DNA of 64,000 bases, from the NCBI GenBank assembly GCA_002189035.1, contig NEEC01000009.1, positions 1,116,001-1,180,000 of the forward strand, read 5' to 3'. Position numbers and translations under genes: made by a program. Below, piece by piece: positions 1-12,324 of this stretch. The notes under the pieces were generated by a model. The model saw only the letters and a program-made list of their open reading frames with translations. It made no database searches and was not told the origin of the DNA. Positions within the stretch are counted from its first letter, which is position 1; each line of letters begins with the position of its first letter. The stretch comes from Utricularia gibba. Taxonomy: Eukaryota > Streptophyta > Magnoliopsida > Lamiales > Lentibulariaceae.

Positions 1-1808
1 TGCAAGCTTTCTTGGAGCGTGCCATCTGCCCAAGAGAATAAGGTTAAACATCAGTGCCTCAGTACTCCATATAATCTTTAGATCAGCAGGATTTGGAATG
101 TACGGAACATGAGGAGGAGGAAGACGATGGCTTGACCTGAAACAGTTCGCGAACCATCCTAGCTCCCTCCCCAACATATTTCTGCACAAGTTCACTTCCA
201 ATGACACGAATGAAGCACGCATCCGTACGGTTGGCCACAGCTCTGGCCAACAGGGTTTTACCAGTACCAGGAGGACCATAGCAGAGGACGCCCTTTGGAG
301 GATCAATGCCCAGCTTCACAAACTTTTCAGGATGAAGCATGGGCAACTCAACCACCTGCATTGTTGAAATTGAGATAACTATTCATGAATCAACAGAAAA
401 GTCATTGCAAAAAATTTATATGAAAACTATCATACCTCTCGCATCTTTTCAATCTGCTCCTTACAGCCACCCACATCGTTATAAGTTACATCAGGCTTTT
501 CCTCTACTGTCATCATTGTAACACTTGGATCAATTTTCGGAGGCAAAGGAATCTGAATCTGGTATTTATTTCGGTCAACACTGGAAAAAAGAAAGAGACA
601 GCAGTAATGTTAAACACCATTTAGGATGCACAAAGAAGCTAGCTTTTGAAAATCAGTGTCGAACAACAAATTTTATTATCCATGGAGTAAAACAAGACAG
701 GAAAATCCCCAGCTTACCCAACTCTCATGCCTTCTTCAATATCAGTGGGAGAAACCCGATCTCCTAATCCAACAACAAACTGCAACAATGTTGCAAATAA
801 ATATATCAAATCACTAAGTGAGAATGAACGTTCTGGAACCATGCTGGTGTTAAGTGAGCAAAATAGAGAGGAAATTGTCTCAAGATCGACAAGATCGAAA
901 TACAAAAGGTAACAAAAAACACACCTTGGCAATTTGCTTAACATTAATAAGATACTTAGCATCATCAGTGTTTGGGTTAATTATCTTCGTGCACCTAGCA
1001 ACCTACAAGGAGAAAAACACCATTAACAAGTATAAAAATTGGTAGCTGTAGATTGCTCTTATTAGGGAAAGACTAACCTGAAGAGGCTGTTCTTCCTGCA
1101 TCATTTGCTTATCGGATACAAGATCCCACTGGCTGGGTGCAGCTAAACCAGTGTCAGATTCCTTAATACCTATAAAAGCAGATGACAAACAATTATCTCA
1201 ACTACAAGAGGAAAGAATCAGTTGCAATGCAGACCTGCGCGCAAAGCCCGTTCAACAAAACACATAAAAATGCCCCCTCATGGAATGATAAGCAATTAAG
1301 TGCACTAAAAATAATCAAGTCGTGCATCAAACAAAGAAGACTGGAGCCAGCATACTAACCACATAAATCATTGACCTTTTTCGCCATCTCCTTGATTTCC
1401 TTTTCCACTTTCTTTATGCTTGCGGAATAAGGCCCAAACCCTGAACAATCCATGAGAAAAAAATTAAATCTTCAAACTATGGTTTCGAAACTAAAAACCT
1501 AAGACGAAGACTGTCATGTCACTAGAAAAAAAATTTCATTTTCCCCAAGCCCCAAATGATGAACGCCTAATCAATCTACTCATCATCATACAATGAGGAT
1601 GAAGCTCAACACACCCAAAATCAAAAAGAATATGAGAATCCCGTGAAAGCGGGCGAAGTTCCAACTTCCCCCTCCTCCCAAAACCAGAATTTTAAACAAA
1701 ATAAACACAGAAGAATAATACATAAGTCTTAAGCAGAGCAATATCGTCTTCATCAAGCGGCCTCGGATTCTTCTCGTCCTTAATGTTATCCTCCGGCTCC
1801 GGTGCCAT
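1..1808 (-). CDS. RPT1: 26S proteasome regulatory subunit 7 (RPT1), 5' part
   Basis: AAA-ATPase subunit of the 19S proteasome base, which unfolds ubiquitinated substrates and threads them into the 20S core in cytosol and nucleus. The start is the ATG at 1806-1808 ([13 protein letters not shown]). Exons on the minus strand: 1722-1808, 1360-1440, 1078-1170, 925-1002, 718-779, 436-580, 137-355 and 1-25; all have GT-AG borders and the phases agree. The visible part is about 263 of roughly 425 residues: N-terminal coiled coil, OB domain ([14 protein letters not shown]) and the start of the ATPase domain with Walker A GPPGTGKT. The last visible exon reads MARSKKAC, which in the family precedes the Walker B motif, so the gene runs off the left edge. 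The reading frame is intact. Confidence 0.96.
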
Positions 1809-2623
1809 CTTCTCAATCTGGAGAACTCAAATCCACAATTCAATGTAGCTCCCCAAGATCCTTCCTTGAACAACAAGGTAAAAAAAAAAAAGGAACGCGT
1901 GCAATGACGACGACGCCGGTCCACTGGATTTATGAGCTGCCGTATTTGGGCCGAGCCATCGACCCACCCACAAGAGGCCCAAACCCGAACACGTGGACCG
2001 TTTTAAAACACGTGCTTTGTTTGTAATTAATTTCCCTATTGAGAAAAATAAATATATAAATTACGCGTTAAATCATTTGAAGTGTTACAATATTTTCGAC
2101 AATTTTATTTTTCACATTTACTTATTATTCTTTTTACAAATTAAATAAATAAAAATGATATTTAGATATCTACATATACATAACTCTGAGGCACCAAAAT
2201 TCGATGGGCGAACCCAAACCCAACCAAAACAAAAACAAAAAAAAAAAAAGAAAAACAGGAATTTCAGTAGAAGGGATATTGAAAGCTGCTGTGCTTCCTC
2301 ATTTGGAGGCACAATGAGGCCGAAGGAAGAAGAAACAATATTTGGCAGCATCTGCACCTGGGATCACAACAACCAAAGGCTTCAAAGCTTGGCTCAAAGC
2401 AACCAGAAGGGGTTATTGAGTGCCATATAGCAGGGTGTTTTTTTCTGCTGTATAGGTATCGCAGCAACTGTGTTATTCAGAGGGTTGATGGCTTCATTGT
2501 AATGTTCAGAGATCTCACCTTGTGGAGGAGTGCATCTGCACAGCACTAGTGGCTGAAGATAAGAAAGCAGACTGCAACTTGCACGCATCATGTACATGGG
2601 AGGAGCTGGTAAAATGGATGGTG
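1809..2623. other. Intergenic: RPT1 promoter and XPOT 3' region
   Basis: No convincing reading frame. It holds the RPT1 upstream region, an A-rich tract at 2227-2250 and, close to 2620, the 3' flank of the XPOT gene. Confidence 0.5.
1947..1981. promoter_or_regulatory. Site II-like elements upstream of RPT1
   Basis: TGGGCC at 1947-1952 and GGCCCA at 1976-1981 lie 140-175 bases upstream of the RPT1 start codon. Such site II motifs are known from promoters of plant proteasome, ribosomal and mitochondrial genes. The link to RPT1 is inferred from position. Confidence 0.4.
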
Positions 2624-5600
2624 TTATCTGAAGACCAAGCTGCCATTCTGCTGGAGTCTCAGGTTTTCGATAAGGGACTGGTACACTGATTTCAGGCTTT
2701 TAGGATCATTTCCCTGGAGATGAAAGACAGAGGAGCGTGTTAGATAGCAGCACACTGGCTCAGTGAAGCAAATGGAAAATAGGCACCTGAAGCTTTTGGC
2801 AATATTCCTCTGAAAAATCGCGTGGGCAGTGAACATTGGCCAGACCCTTTGATACAAAATGCAGGAGGAAAGCATTGCTTAGTCTTTCATACATGACCAT
2901 TTGGGCTGTCAGTATCTCACCAAACAAGGACAGCTGCAAAAGAGAATTACAGAAAGAAGTCATCATGTGAATTTGGAGCATGAAGAACAACCCTGCATTT
3001 GAATTCGGCCTTTAACCGAAGTGGAAATCATAGAACTGATGTAAGAATGTTAATGTGGTTCAAACAAGTTTGGGTTTATGCATGTGACATGAAGGACCAT
3101 TGAAGATGATAAACTGGCATATGACTTACGGTATTCGCATCCTGAAAGTCAAAAGACTTGTCGAGCACACTGTATAGGCAACAGTTCAGAGCGAATGCCT
3201 CAAGGACGAAGTTCTGAAAACCAGGTACCTGTAAAGTATTCCACATTAGGCATCAGAAGACAAGTTTTCCGCCATAAACATAACCACCAGAAATGGTACC
3301 TTTTCCTTGCCAGAATGATCAATACACCAGTCCTTGATGAGCTGAATAAATATTTGAACACAAGCCTAATTATGAGGAAATACCACCCTTAGTTAAGAAT
3401 GCACAGGTCCATCGTAACTGAATATAAAATGAAAAGCTTGAGCATCACCTTTCTGACAGGGATATCTTTATGATTGCAACAACTGTATAATACAAGCTGC
3501 ATCATTGATTCCAACAGTTGGCTGCTCTTAGAGGTAATGAAAACCGAAGATAGATTGCGGGTTGCAATTACATGAAGAAAAGTAATGAATAATTTTTGAA
3601 GCTCTTGTAGTTCACGAATTTCCTGAAAAAAAAAGAAACAATCGGGATAAAATTGACGATGTGTTTCTCCATATGCATTATTACTACATCGCAGGTACGT
3701 TATTATTTCCAAAAGCTCCAAATGAAGATAAACTGAAACCAACATTTAACCAAATTACGGAATCAGCATCAAGTTACCTCCGGGCAGCTGCTAGATCCCA
3801 CTTGGTTATCAATCTTCTGGAGAGCATTCAGCACCTTACTAGCAATTACAGGATAAACCTCTTCCAACATACCATGTACGGTAGCGCCAAATTTGCAAAT
3901 GAGCTGGTTCAGTAGAACCAGAAAACCCACCAGGTCTTTAGGCTGCACAACGGCAATAACACATACATCAAAAGATCAATGCAACACAAAGAGGGAGTAG
4001 TGAACAGCACATATTCCGACATCAAGAAAGAAGTACTGGTAGAGCTTTGCACGGAAATTTCAGTTGGTATTGATGTCAAATAAAAGATCTCACTACACAA
4101 ATGCTACTTATACCTCACTCACAGTCACTAATTGCTCCAGTGCCCTTGGAAGATGTGACAAAACAGAAACTCCTAAAATTTCCACCATTCGATGAATAAA
4201 AGATGTAACCTAACAATAGCATGGGTCAGCAAAAAGAAATCACAACTTGTTACATAAGTAGAACATAGTTTTTTACCTTAGACCTCAGAAGTTCAACTTT
4301 TGGAAAGACAACAAGCACATCCAAGACAATTTCTAGCACCTATAGCAAAGCATCCAGCATTAGCAGAAAACAGATGTCACAAGTACCATCATGCATAGCT
4401 ACATCAACTAAGAAGCAATATCCCATTCTACATGAACTTGAAAGCAAATGTCACCTGCTTGAACAAGAGACTGATTGTTGGGCGAGCAATTACCAGTTTT
4501 GGGCTGAACCCCTGCATTGCGAATGATCCACATAAGCTATGATCATGAAATAAAGAAGAGGGAAAATCATAAATCAACAGCAGCAATTTCAGGACTTTGA
4601 CAGTGAATAAGACCTTGCTTAGTGCAATGATGGCCACAATGATTTGGTGAACATTTCTGATATCAGGTGATAATTCTTCATGATTCTGGGATTTTGCACT
4701 TACGAGTATTTTCTCCACCTGGAAAACAGAAAAAAAGCATTCAAATTACCTCTGTACTGTATGCAAACTACAGAAAGCAGCACAAGGAAATTAAAAGTGA
4801 ACATCATGCACTGAAACCTAACCTGTAGACCAAGTGGCGTTAGCAGAGAAGAAAGATAATTTGACTGTTTCTCAGGGGCTAATTCCTCCATTCCAATCAA
4901 CAAACCAATAGCCTGTAGAAGCAAAATGAAAAATCATGCATGAGCTTCAAGTTGCGAACAACCAATCAGCAACAACAATAATTTACCTCAAAAATATGGC
5001 TTCCATCTTCCGATCCCGGAAGCTCCTTTCCTATGGTACTACTCATCTTTGTAAACTGTGTAATCATATCCTGCAGACTCTGAAACCCATCAAAATAAAG
5101 GATCAAAAGAAAAGGCTAATTTACATATCCGACCATAAAGGGCTGACTATGGGAAACCTTCACCTGCAATATTGCCTCGGTGTAAGGCACAAGCTTTGGT
5201 CTGAGTATTTTCACAGCCCTCATAAAAAGATAGCCAGCCCTTCTGCTTACAACAGAGTTTGGATGGCATATACCTCTCTCATCCAGAAAGGCATGCAAAG
5301 CAATAGGAATATATTGAGTATTCTCCAAAATGAGTTTTAAATATCTAGTTACAGTATCCAAATACATGAGTGCAACGATTCTACTGAAGTGACAGGGAAA
5401 TCTAGTAGATAACAGGATTTGAAGCATTTCTTGCAAGATAGAGTTTTCGTTTCTCATTGCCTCATCACTTAATGATTCCCCAAGCTCATAAACTAACGAA
5501 AGTGCAGCTTCAACCTCTTCAACACTGCTTTCCTCTGAGGAAGAGATAGCCCTTACCAAGGAGTTCCTGATAAACATATGTGTCAGGTCAGGGGCAACAC

Positions 5601-6887
5601 GAGCAACATTACGGAGCAGCACAAAAAAATCCTTCCGAAACTCCACCATTCTCTCTTCCTCATCCCTCCCAATCTTGTCCAAGAGGTCCAAATTATTGCG
5701 GTATGTGGGATCATATTGAATCTTTGCACGAATCACTTCTAGTATCTTTCCAATATGAAGTGTCTGTACCTCTTTCAATAAGTGAAGTCCTTTCATTGTG
5801 CCAACATAGTCTGACAGAAATTTAACAATGCTGAAGGCAGAATCAACCTCATAGTTTTGAATTATATGAAAAACTGAAGGCAGAACCTCATTAAGGAGTT
5901 CAAAAGAAAGCTCCTTATCAGCTTCTATGCTCAAACACTGAGAGCATTCAAGGAGTTCAGTAGCATAGCCAGTCAGCAAAGATGCGACACTGGAAAATAA
6001 CACGGTGTCATTGTCCTCCTCAACCAATCCAAAAACCCTTCTCAACTGAAGACTATGGAGGAGAGAAAGTTTATTTTTTGAATCCATTCCTTTCAAAACA
6101 ACTGCAAGGAAAACATCAGCAGTGGCAGCACGGAGTTGATCTGGGGAGCCTTCAGTTAGTACTAATTCAAACAACAGCCTAGTGAAAGCATCATTAATAA
6201 TAAACCCAATGTCTATCCATGCAATGTAACCCTTCATGCAATTTAAAACACAACAGCACAACTCAGGATCCACATTCTTATAAAGTGTGACAATGTTGTA
6301 CCAGGCACTAGCAATCTGTCCCACACACTGAGCCCTCATCGCATCTTTTATATTGCCTGCAATAGCAATCTCATCCTTCTTCCGTGGATATTCAAGACTT
6401 ATCAATTCTTCATCCAATGAACTTAGAATTCTACAAAACATATCTATCACATTGGCCCCTTTACCCAAATTTGCAATGAAATCCACGAAAAAAGATGGCC
6501 AGACGGATGGATACTCAAAGTAAATTAAGGTCACAAAAACCTGAGCAAGTTTATTCTTTATAAAAGGGGTGCATCCAGTATCCTCACCGCATTATCATCA
6601 CTAGCATTGGCTGTCTCATAGCACGCCATTGAAAACAAAGATTTTCTAATGAATGACTTCTCCTCTGGTGCAATTGATGAATACTTGACACGAAGAACAT
6701 CATGAAGGCTCTGAAGACACCAGAACTGAACCTGAACTAGCTTACAAAAGAGTAGCTTATCAATGCAGATGCGGCAGATCAGTGGGCTCTCTTTAATTTG
6801 CTGAATGTACGCAACAGCCTGTGCTTTGAAAGCGGGAGTACCAGATGCATCAAAACTTATCAAAACAGCCTTTTCGAGATCATCCAT
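2624..6887 (-). CDS. PSD: Exportin-T / PAUSED (tRNA export receptor), with one-base frameshift
   Basis: Karyopherin-beta family protein that exports mature tRNA from the nucleus with Ran-GTP; the Arabidopsis counterpart is PAUSED. Start at 6887 (MDDLEKAVLISFDASG). Exons: 5164-6887, 4987-5079, 4823-4912, 4614-4718, 4455-4511, 4277-4339, 4114-4209, 3778-3942, 3449-3622, 3300-3365, 3130-3228, 2787-2933 and 2624-2713; every later exon is a multiple of three. The product ends QQNGSLVFR, as I remember the family ending. The first exon changes frame at the GGGG run 6566-6569: upstream reads AVRILDAP, downstream reads PFIKNKLAQVFVTLIYFEYP. One extra base there gives 989 residues, close to the known length of PAUSED. 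No intron fits in the gap. I regard it as one gene with a sequence error or a recent lesion. Confidence 0.93.
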
Positions 6888-8245
6888 AACACGCCCAACA
6901 AGCCCTTCCTAGCAGGAACTAATTCCGAGCACCCACTGTACACCGCCAAAAAAAAAAAACTCGGAAACCACTGAAAAAGAAAGCACCTTCAGCCTTAAAA
7001 CTGATTATATTTAAACTTGACAGGGCTACCACAGGCTCTGAAAACTCATTTACTTGTCAAAGACAGTTTCTTGGAATCGAATCCTTCCAAACTTTTTACA
7101 ATTGAGGAATTTCTGCGTCAAGCGTGTCAACCAAGAACCGCCAAGGCCTCAGAGAACCCACATACAGATGTTTCTTTTTCATTTTGTTCCCCTACTGATA
7201 TTTTTGACTTATTGCCTTAAAATGGGCCGGCTCACCAACAGCCCAATATCATCAAAGCCCATCCCGCCTCACAATCTAAGAGCCCAATCCAATCAAATCA
7301 ACTGCTTACGACGGTTACCTCAGCCTAATATTGGGTAGCAGTAACTGTCCTAATCCAAACACAACTTATCCCATATCCGATTTGTGGGTCCCATTACGAC
7401 CAATTCTACAAATAAAATAAAATCACTTTTATACTTTTATCAATAGAAGCAATTTTATATTATAAAATTGTTTTTTAGATAAGATAGAATTATATTGTAA
7501 AGTTTTATAAATTAAAGTATATATTTTAAATTTTAATATATTAAATTATTAATAATATAATTTTCTAATCATTGAAATACGATTGAAAATTAGATGATTT
7601 TTTAAGTTATTCTAAAATATAAATTTTTAATTTGAAACCAAAAAAGATTAAAATATAAAAAAATAAAATAAAATAATTTCAACAAATTTGAATCACGCAT
7701 GTGTTATGAATTTGTTGAAGTGATTCTGTTTAATTTTTAAAGATTCTAATATTTAACCGTTTTGTAGTAAAATTAAAAAAATCAAATTATATAATTAACT
7801 TTAAAAAATTATTAAATTTTTTAAATGTTTATTTTAAAGATTAAATAAGAGATTAATTAGAATGTGCAGCACAACTTTAAATCACAGAACAGACCCGACA
7901 AGCTCTTGATTCATCCAAATTGGATCAACCTAATTTGAATCTTGTGGAATTGAATCCGACCCACCGCGGACCCGACCCGGATTGGATTGAATCCCATGAA
8001 AAGTCAAAAGTCAAATCCTGAGGTAACAAATGGTGGGGATCGTTCCACGTCAATGTGGGGCCCATAGCGTGACGGAATACTGACCGCTAAAAGATTCACA
8101 TGTTGTCCGTTTCCGATGCTGACGCCATGGTTATCCGAGATGACGCTTAATCATCATTACCGACAGAGCTATGCAAATCCGATGACCGATACACGTCTCC
8201 AAGTGGAAGTGGAAGCCAAAAACGTCCCCTACAGAGATCGCCGGG
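6888..8245. other. Intergenic, A/T-rich
   Basis: XPOT promoter side with the site II cluster, then a strongly A/T-rich stretch at about 7400-7860 without open frames, then a more G/C-balanced promoter-like region before the small gene at 8246. I see no gene. Confidence 0.5.
7223..7286. promoter_or_regulatory. Site II cluster upstream of XPOT
   Basis: TGGGCC at 7223 and AGCCCA at 7240, 7256 and 7281 sit 336-400 bases upstream of the XPOT start codon. The motif cluster is seen directly; its regulatory role is inferred. Confidence 0.4.
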
Positions 8246-8440
8246 ATGCTAGAGCTGCTGCTTGTGGTTGCCTTCTCTGCAGCTCCCTTGACGCTATACA
8301 TCCCTCCGATACGGTGTCTCACTCTCTTCCTCGAGGCGATGGAGATCGCGCAGAAGAGAAGCATAGATCACGCAGCAAGGATCCAGTCTCGGCTCAGGGA
8401 CGCCTGCACGAGAACCTTCAACAATATTATTCTTGAGTAG
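8246..8440 (+). CDS. Small hydrophobic plant protein (64 residues)
   Basis: An intronless frame starting at the ATG at 8246. The first about 30 residues form one hydrophobic segment (MLELLLVVAFSAAPLTLYIP), followed by an amphipathic, basic C-terminal half containing KRSIDHAARIQSRLR. This looks like a single-pass membrane or tail-anchored micropeptide facing the cytosol with its basic half. I recall short plant proteins with the same MLELLL...APLTLY...P opening, but no named function. It starts inside a G/C-balanced region about 1.4 kb upstream-divergent from XPOT. Its short length makes it easy to miss; a real gene is likely, a function is not assigned. Confidence 0.6.
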   Translation: MLELLLVVAFSAAPLTLYIPPIRCLTLFLEAMEIAQKRSIDHAARIQSRLRDACTRTFNNIILE

Positions 8441-9438
8441 AGATGGAGAACAAGAGTGCATCATTTCTCCATCTGGGCTTGCTTCGTTTCTTGCCTTGTT
8501 CCAACCTGAATCAATCAAGTATATATGTTCAGTTGTGAGGATGAGTTTCTGGGGTGCGAGTTGTTTGTATGCACTTATATGTGTTCATCTGAATCTGTTG
8601 TTTCCAGCGATCCTGCAAGTCGATCAGTGTGAATCAGAGAAGAGTTGGTGAGCCTATGGGCAGATTCTGTATCCAAGCTTGACTTTCAAGAACAGCATCA
8701 GTGGAAGTAAAAGAAACGAAGCAAATCACAGGGATCATTCCAGTACGCAAGAAGATCATCCAGACACGCAAACAGTCGCAGAACTCCAGAAACACCAATA
8801 CAGAATTCATCATTTGGATGGAAGCAAGCAAAATTTTCCAGACACGCAGAAGCTGAACCGCGATCGCCACAAACCCATCGTCAAACCAAAAAAACAAACA
8901 AAAAAAACAAGGATCTCCGAAACCCATTCCAAACGCCCAACTCCAACATCATCCAAAAAAAAAACAAGGATCTTCGAATGGGCGTTTCGAAACCCATTCG
9001 AAACGCCCATCCGCATTATTAAATGGAATTCAACCCAATCAACGAATCGTTCTTCTCCCCGATGGCCACTCAGATCTTGATCAATCATAGACAATTCTGG
9101 CAGCGGCGAAGAGGAGGGAAGGCAGGATTCAACTTCCGTCAACGGTTAGTCCGAAGTTTTCACCCCGCCCATTCACTGTAGGCATCAGTCAATTTTAATA
9201 ATAAAATTGGAATTATTTATCAGCTTGAGGGTATTATAGTAATTACTGCTTTTCATGCATCGGACACATGACCCAATTCTCAAATATAGTTAAACCCGTG
9301 CAATCTGATTAGATTCAAATCCGCCTTCATCCTCGTCACATATTCTTCCATACGTGCAATTTCACAACCAGTCGGAGTTTGTTTGTTTTTTTTTTTTTCC
9401 GGTAGGGGTTTGTGCGGCGGACTTCGGAATCTCTACAA
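8441..9438. other. Intergenic between small protein gene and Alfin-like gene
   Basis: Contains the 3' flank of the small gene, an A-rich region with the palindrome at 8978-9010 and the Alfin-like 5' leader with a T-rich tract near 9388-9399. Open frames of 100-130 codons here are low-complexity and I do not support them. Confidence 0.45.
8978..9010. repeat. Perfect 14-bp inverted repeat with 5-base loop
   Basis: The arms 8978-8991 (ATGGGCGTTTCGAA) and 8997-9010 are exact reverse complements around ACCCA. The element lies in the second unit of an imperfect local duplication: 8904-8940 and about 8960-9010 share the A-rich tract, CAAGGATCT and the CGAAACCCATT...AAACGCCCA string. Confidence 0.85.
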
Positions 9439-10830
9439 ATGGATACCGGTTACAATCCTCGTACTGTTGAAGAAGTGTTCAAGGATTTCAAGGGTCGAAG
9501 AGCTGGCCTCATTAAGGCTCTCACTACAGGTTTTTTTCCGAATCTCAGGTCTTCTGCTTTTTCTTTTTTGCGGTATTTGTTTTCGAGTGATTTTTTAATC
9601 TTGTATTTTTGCAACTGGAAGCTGCTTCCTAAACGATAATGTTGGGAGTTCTGTTTCGCAGATGTCGAGGAGTTCTTCCAGCAGTGTGATCCTGGTACGT
9701 GTAGCTCTTTAAATTTTGTGCTATTAGGGTTAGGTTAGATTTTGAGTGTCACAAAATCGAACGTTTGGGAATATCAACTGTTCTATCACTTGGGCAATTC
9801 GGAAATGGCGTCCACAGTAATTCATAACAATTTATGCTTCCACGAGGTTAACCACAGATTGAGTCAGAAACGTGATTCTAGTCTGGCATTTAAGTTCTTC
9901 GCTAATGATTCCATCTGCTTTAGAGAAACACTTGCAGCTAATTTACTTCTGGATGTATATAACCTAGGATGTGATTGACACATCTAATTCAGTACTTGCA
10001 CGTTCATTTTATAGAGAAGGAGAATCTGTGTTTGTATGGTTTCCCTAGTGAGCAGTGGGAGGTCAATTTACCTGCTGAAGAAGTGCCTCCTGAGCTCCCT
10101 GAGCCGGCTCTCGGTATCAACTTTGCAAGAGATGGAATGCAAGAGAAGGATTGGCTCTCTCTAGTTGCTGTCCACAGTGATGCTTGGCTTGTAGCAGTTG
10201 CGTTTTATTTTGGTTCCAGATTTGGCTTCCAGAAAGCAGACAGGTACCAATTGCCATGTTTCGTCAAGCATTTCCTCTGTGCATTCTCTCTGTTGTGATG
10301 AAGTTTTGACACCAGCCCCTGGCATTTAGTAGTAACCCTCCTCCCATGTCTTGCTGCAGGAAAAGACTTTTCAACATGATAAATGAGCTGCCCACCATCT
10401 TCGAAGTCGTCACCGGTGCTGCCAAGAAACAACAGAAGGATAAATATTCAGTCTCAAATCACAGCAGCAACAAGTCAACATCCAACTCCAAATCAGTAAC
10501 CCAACCACACCCTCATTCTTCTCCCCATCCTCAACCATCCTTCCTTTCCTCTAACAATGCTGCATCCAAACACCAGGCAAAACCCCAAAGACGCAATCAA
10601 AGGACTACGAGGAAGAAGAGGGCTTGGACGAGGATGACGAAGAGGAGCACGGAGAGACTCTCTGTGGCGCCTGCGGCGAGAACTACGCATCAGATGAGTT
10701 CTGGATATGCTGCGACGTATGCGAGAAGTGGTTCCATGGCAAGTGCGTGAAGATCACTCCTGCCAGAGCTGAGCACATCAAGCAATACAAATGCCCTTCG
10801 TGCAGCAGCAACAAGCGAGCTCGGCCCTAG
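9439..10830 (+). CDS. AL: Alfin-like PHD-finger protein, with one-base frameshift
   Basis: Plant chromatin reader that binds H3K4me3 through its C-terminal PHD finger. Start [20 protein letters not shown] at 9439. Exons: 9439-9529, 9662-9694, 10015-10243 and 10360-10830. The N-terminal Alfin domain ([20 protein letters not shown]) is followed by a low-complexity linker and a C4HC3 PHD finger starting [20 protein letters not shown], ending RARP. The linker and the PHD finger are in different frames; the switch is at the CCCC run 10583-10586. One extra C gives the linker [16 protein letters not shown] and a 274-residue product. No donor with the right phase lies between the two parts, so a missing base is the best explanation. 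Confidence 0.92.
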
Positions 10831-11749
10831 CCCTCTGCATCCAGTCGAATCAGACCCCCCTCGTTGTTCTGTTGATCATCACCGTGACCTTGTGGACGAT
10901 TGTTTTGCTGGTGGTGGGGGGAACGGTTCTTTTTCCATGGTAGGTCTATTCTCATCACTTCTAAATGCTTCCCCAATGGATCCAATTCCAGTGTGATGCC
11001 CACGGCTTTGGTAATTAGTTATAATAATTAAATAATTAAATTCCATTTGGAATGAATTTGATTTTTTGAAAAAAAAAGGACTTATGATTAAATATAAGTA
11101 ATTTTTTAAAGAACAATTAAATTTTAAAATGTTTTTTTATGTTTAAATTGTATTTCTTCGTTTATGGTATTTTCGAAAATTGAGTCATTAAGTTTTTTTT
11201 TAATTTTTTGTTATGTTTGTATTAATTTTTGAAAATCGTAATATTAAAATAAATATTTTAAATTATATTTTAAACTATTTTTTAAAGTAAATCGGATTTT
11301 CTTATTTCCATTTAAAAAAAATAAAAAATAAGTTTACTACTTTTCAAAATATTTATTTCATTTCCAAAAATTCTACAACAACATTTTCAGAAATAAGTAA
11401 ATATGCTCTTAAAAAGAGTATTTAACATTGACAATATTATAAGAAAATGTTTTATATTAAAAATTATATTTATTTGCTTTCTGAATATATTTTAGGAAAT
11501 GAAATATTGTAATATCTTTTGTGATATTTTCCCACATCGACAATTTGAATTTTACCTAAAAAGGGAAAAAAGGTGTTGTTACATTATTATTTTGTAGAAA
11601 TATAGGGGCGAGAGTGCAAATAGTGTATTTACGGGGGGTGATGTGCAGGTTCACTCTGCGGGCGCTGCGTTTTTTTGATTCTTTGGAGAACAAGAAAACC
11701 GTAACCTAACGCCTTCCCTTTCTCCAATTTCGCGTCTGCGCGTTTCTCC
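10831..11749. other. Intergenic, A/T-rich
   Basis: 3' flank of the Alfin-like gene, then about 500 bases of A/T-rich DNA without open frames. Around 11514-11560 there is a TGTGATATTTTCCCACATCG stretch that resembles the edge of plant LTRs, but I found no partner copy or target-site duplication. The last 150 bases are the TIM23 promoter side. Confidence 0.45.
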
Positions 11750-12324
11750 ATGGCGTATCATCCTCGCGGTCCGATCACACCGCCACCTCTGAAGAAAGCT
11801 CTCAAAATCGTCGCCTTTACAATCCCTATCAAGATCTAAACATTCCTACCAGGGCTGTGTACAATCTGCCGACCTCACCGGAGTTTCTATTTCCTGAGGA
11901 GTCCAAGCGGCAGCGCCGATCTTGGGGTGAGAATTTGACCTACTATACAGGGGTAGGTTATCTTGGGGGCGCGACGACGGGAGCGGTGGTGGGATTCTTA
12001 GGAGGTGTGAAGTCGATTGAGCCGACGGACACTCTCAAGCTGAAAGTAAATCGTATTCTGAATGGATCGGGTTTGTCCGGAAGGCAGTTTGGAAATCGAT
12101 GTGGCGTCATTGGGCTAATGTACGCCGGTCTGGAGAGCGCTATGGTGGCGTATAGGGATACTGACGATGTTATCAACAGTTTGGTGGCTGGATTGGGTAC
12201 AGGAGCTCTGTACAAAGCAGCCTCCGGACCGAGATCCGCCGCAGTAGCTGGGGCTATCGGTGGGGTGCTTGTGGGAGTTGCTGAAGTCGGAAGGCAAGCT
12301 GCGAAGCGATACGTGCACTTCTGA
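11750..12324 (+). CDS. TIM23: TIM23-type inner-membrane translocase subunit, with one-base frameshift
   Basis: Channel subunit of the mitochondrial presequence translocase, a Tim17/Tim22/Tim23 family protein of the inner membrane. The intact part starts before [15 protein letters not shown] and continues through [11 protein letters not shown], the glycine-rich transmembrane segments ([16 protein letters not shown]) and the PRAT-like region, ending KRYVHF. The natural start is the ATG at 11750 (MAYHPRG), but it is in another frame; one extra base after the CC at 11771-11772 joins them through [20 protein letters not shown], giving 191 residues, close to the Arabidopsis proteins. There are no introns in the coding part. 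Confidence 0.9.

Noticed and set aside
8679-9142. Open frames of 110-133 codons on both strands
   Set aside because: They are low-complexity and overlap the A-rich duplicated region; no domain or family resemblance.
11514-11560. Possible solo LTR with a CCCACATCG edge
   Set aside because: No second edge, target-site duplication or related copy in the window.
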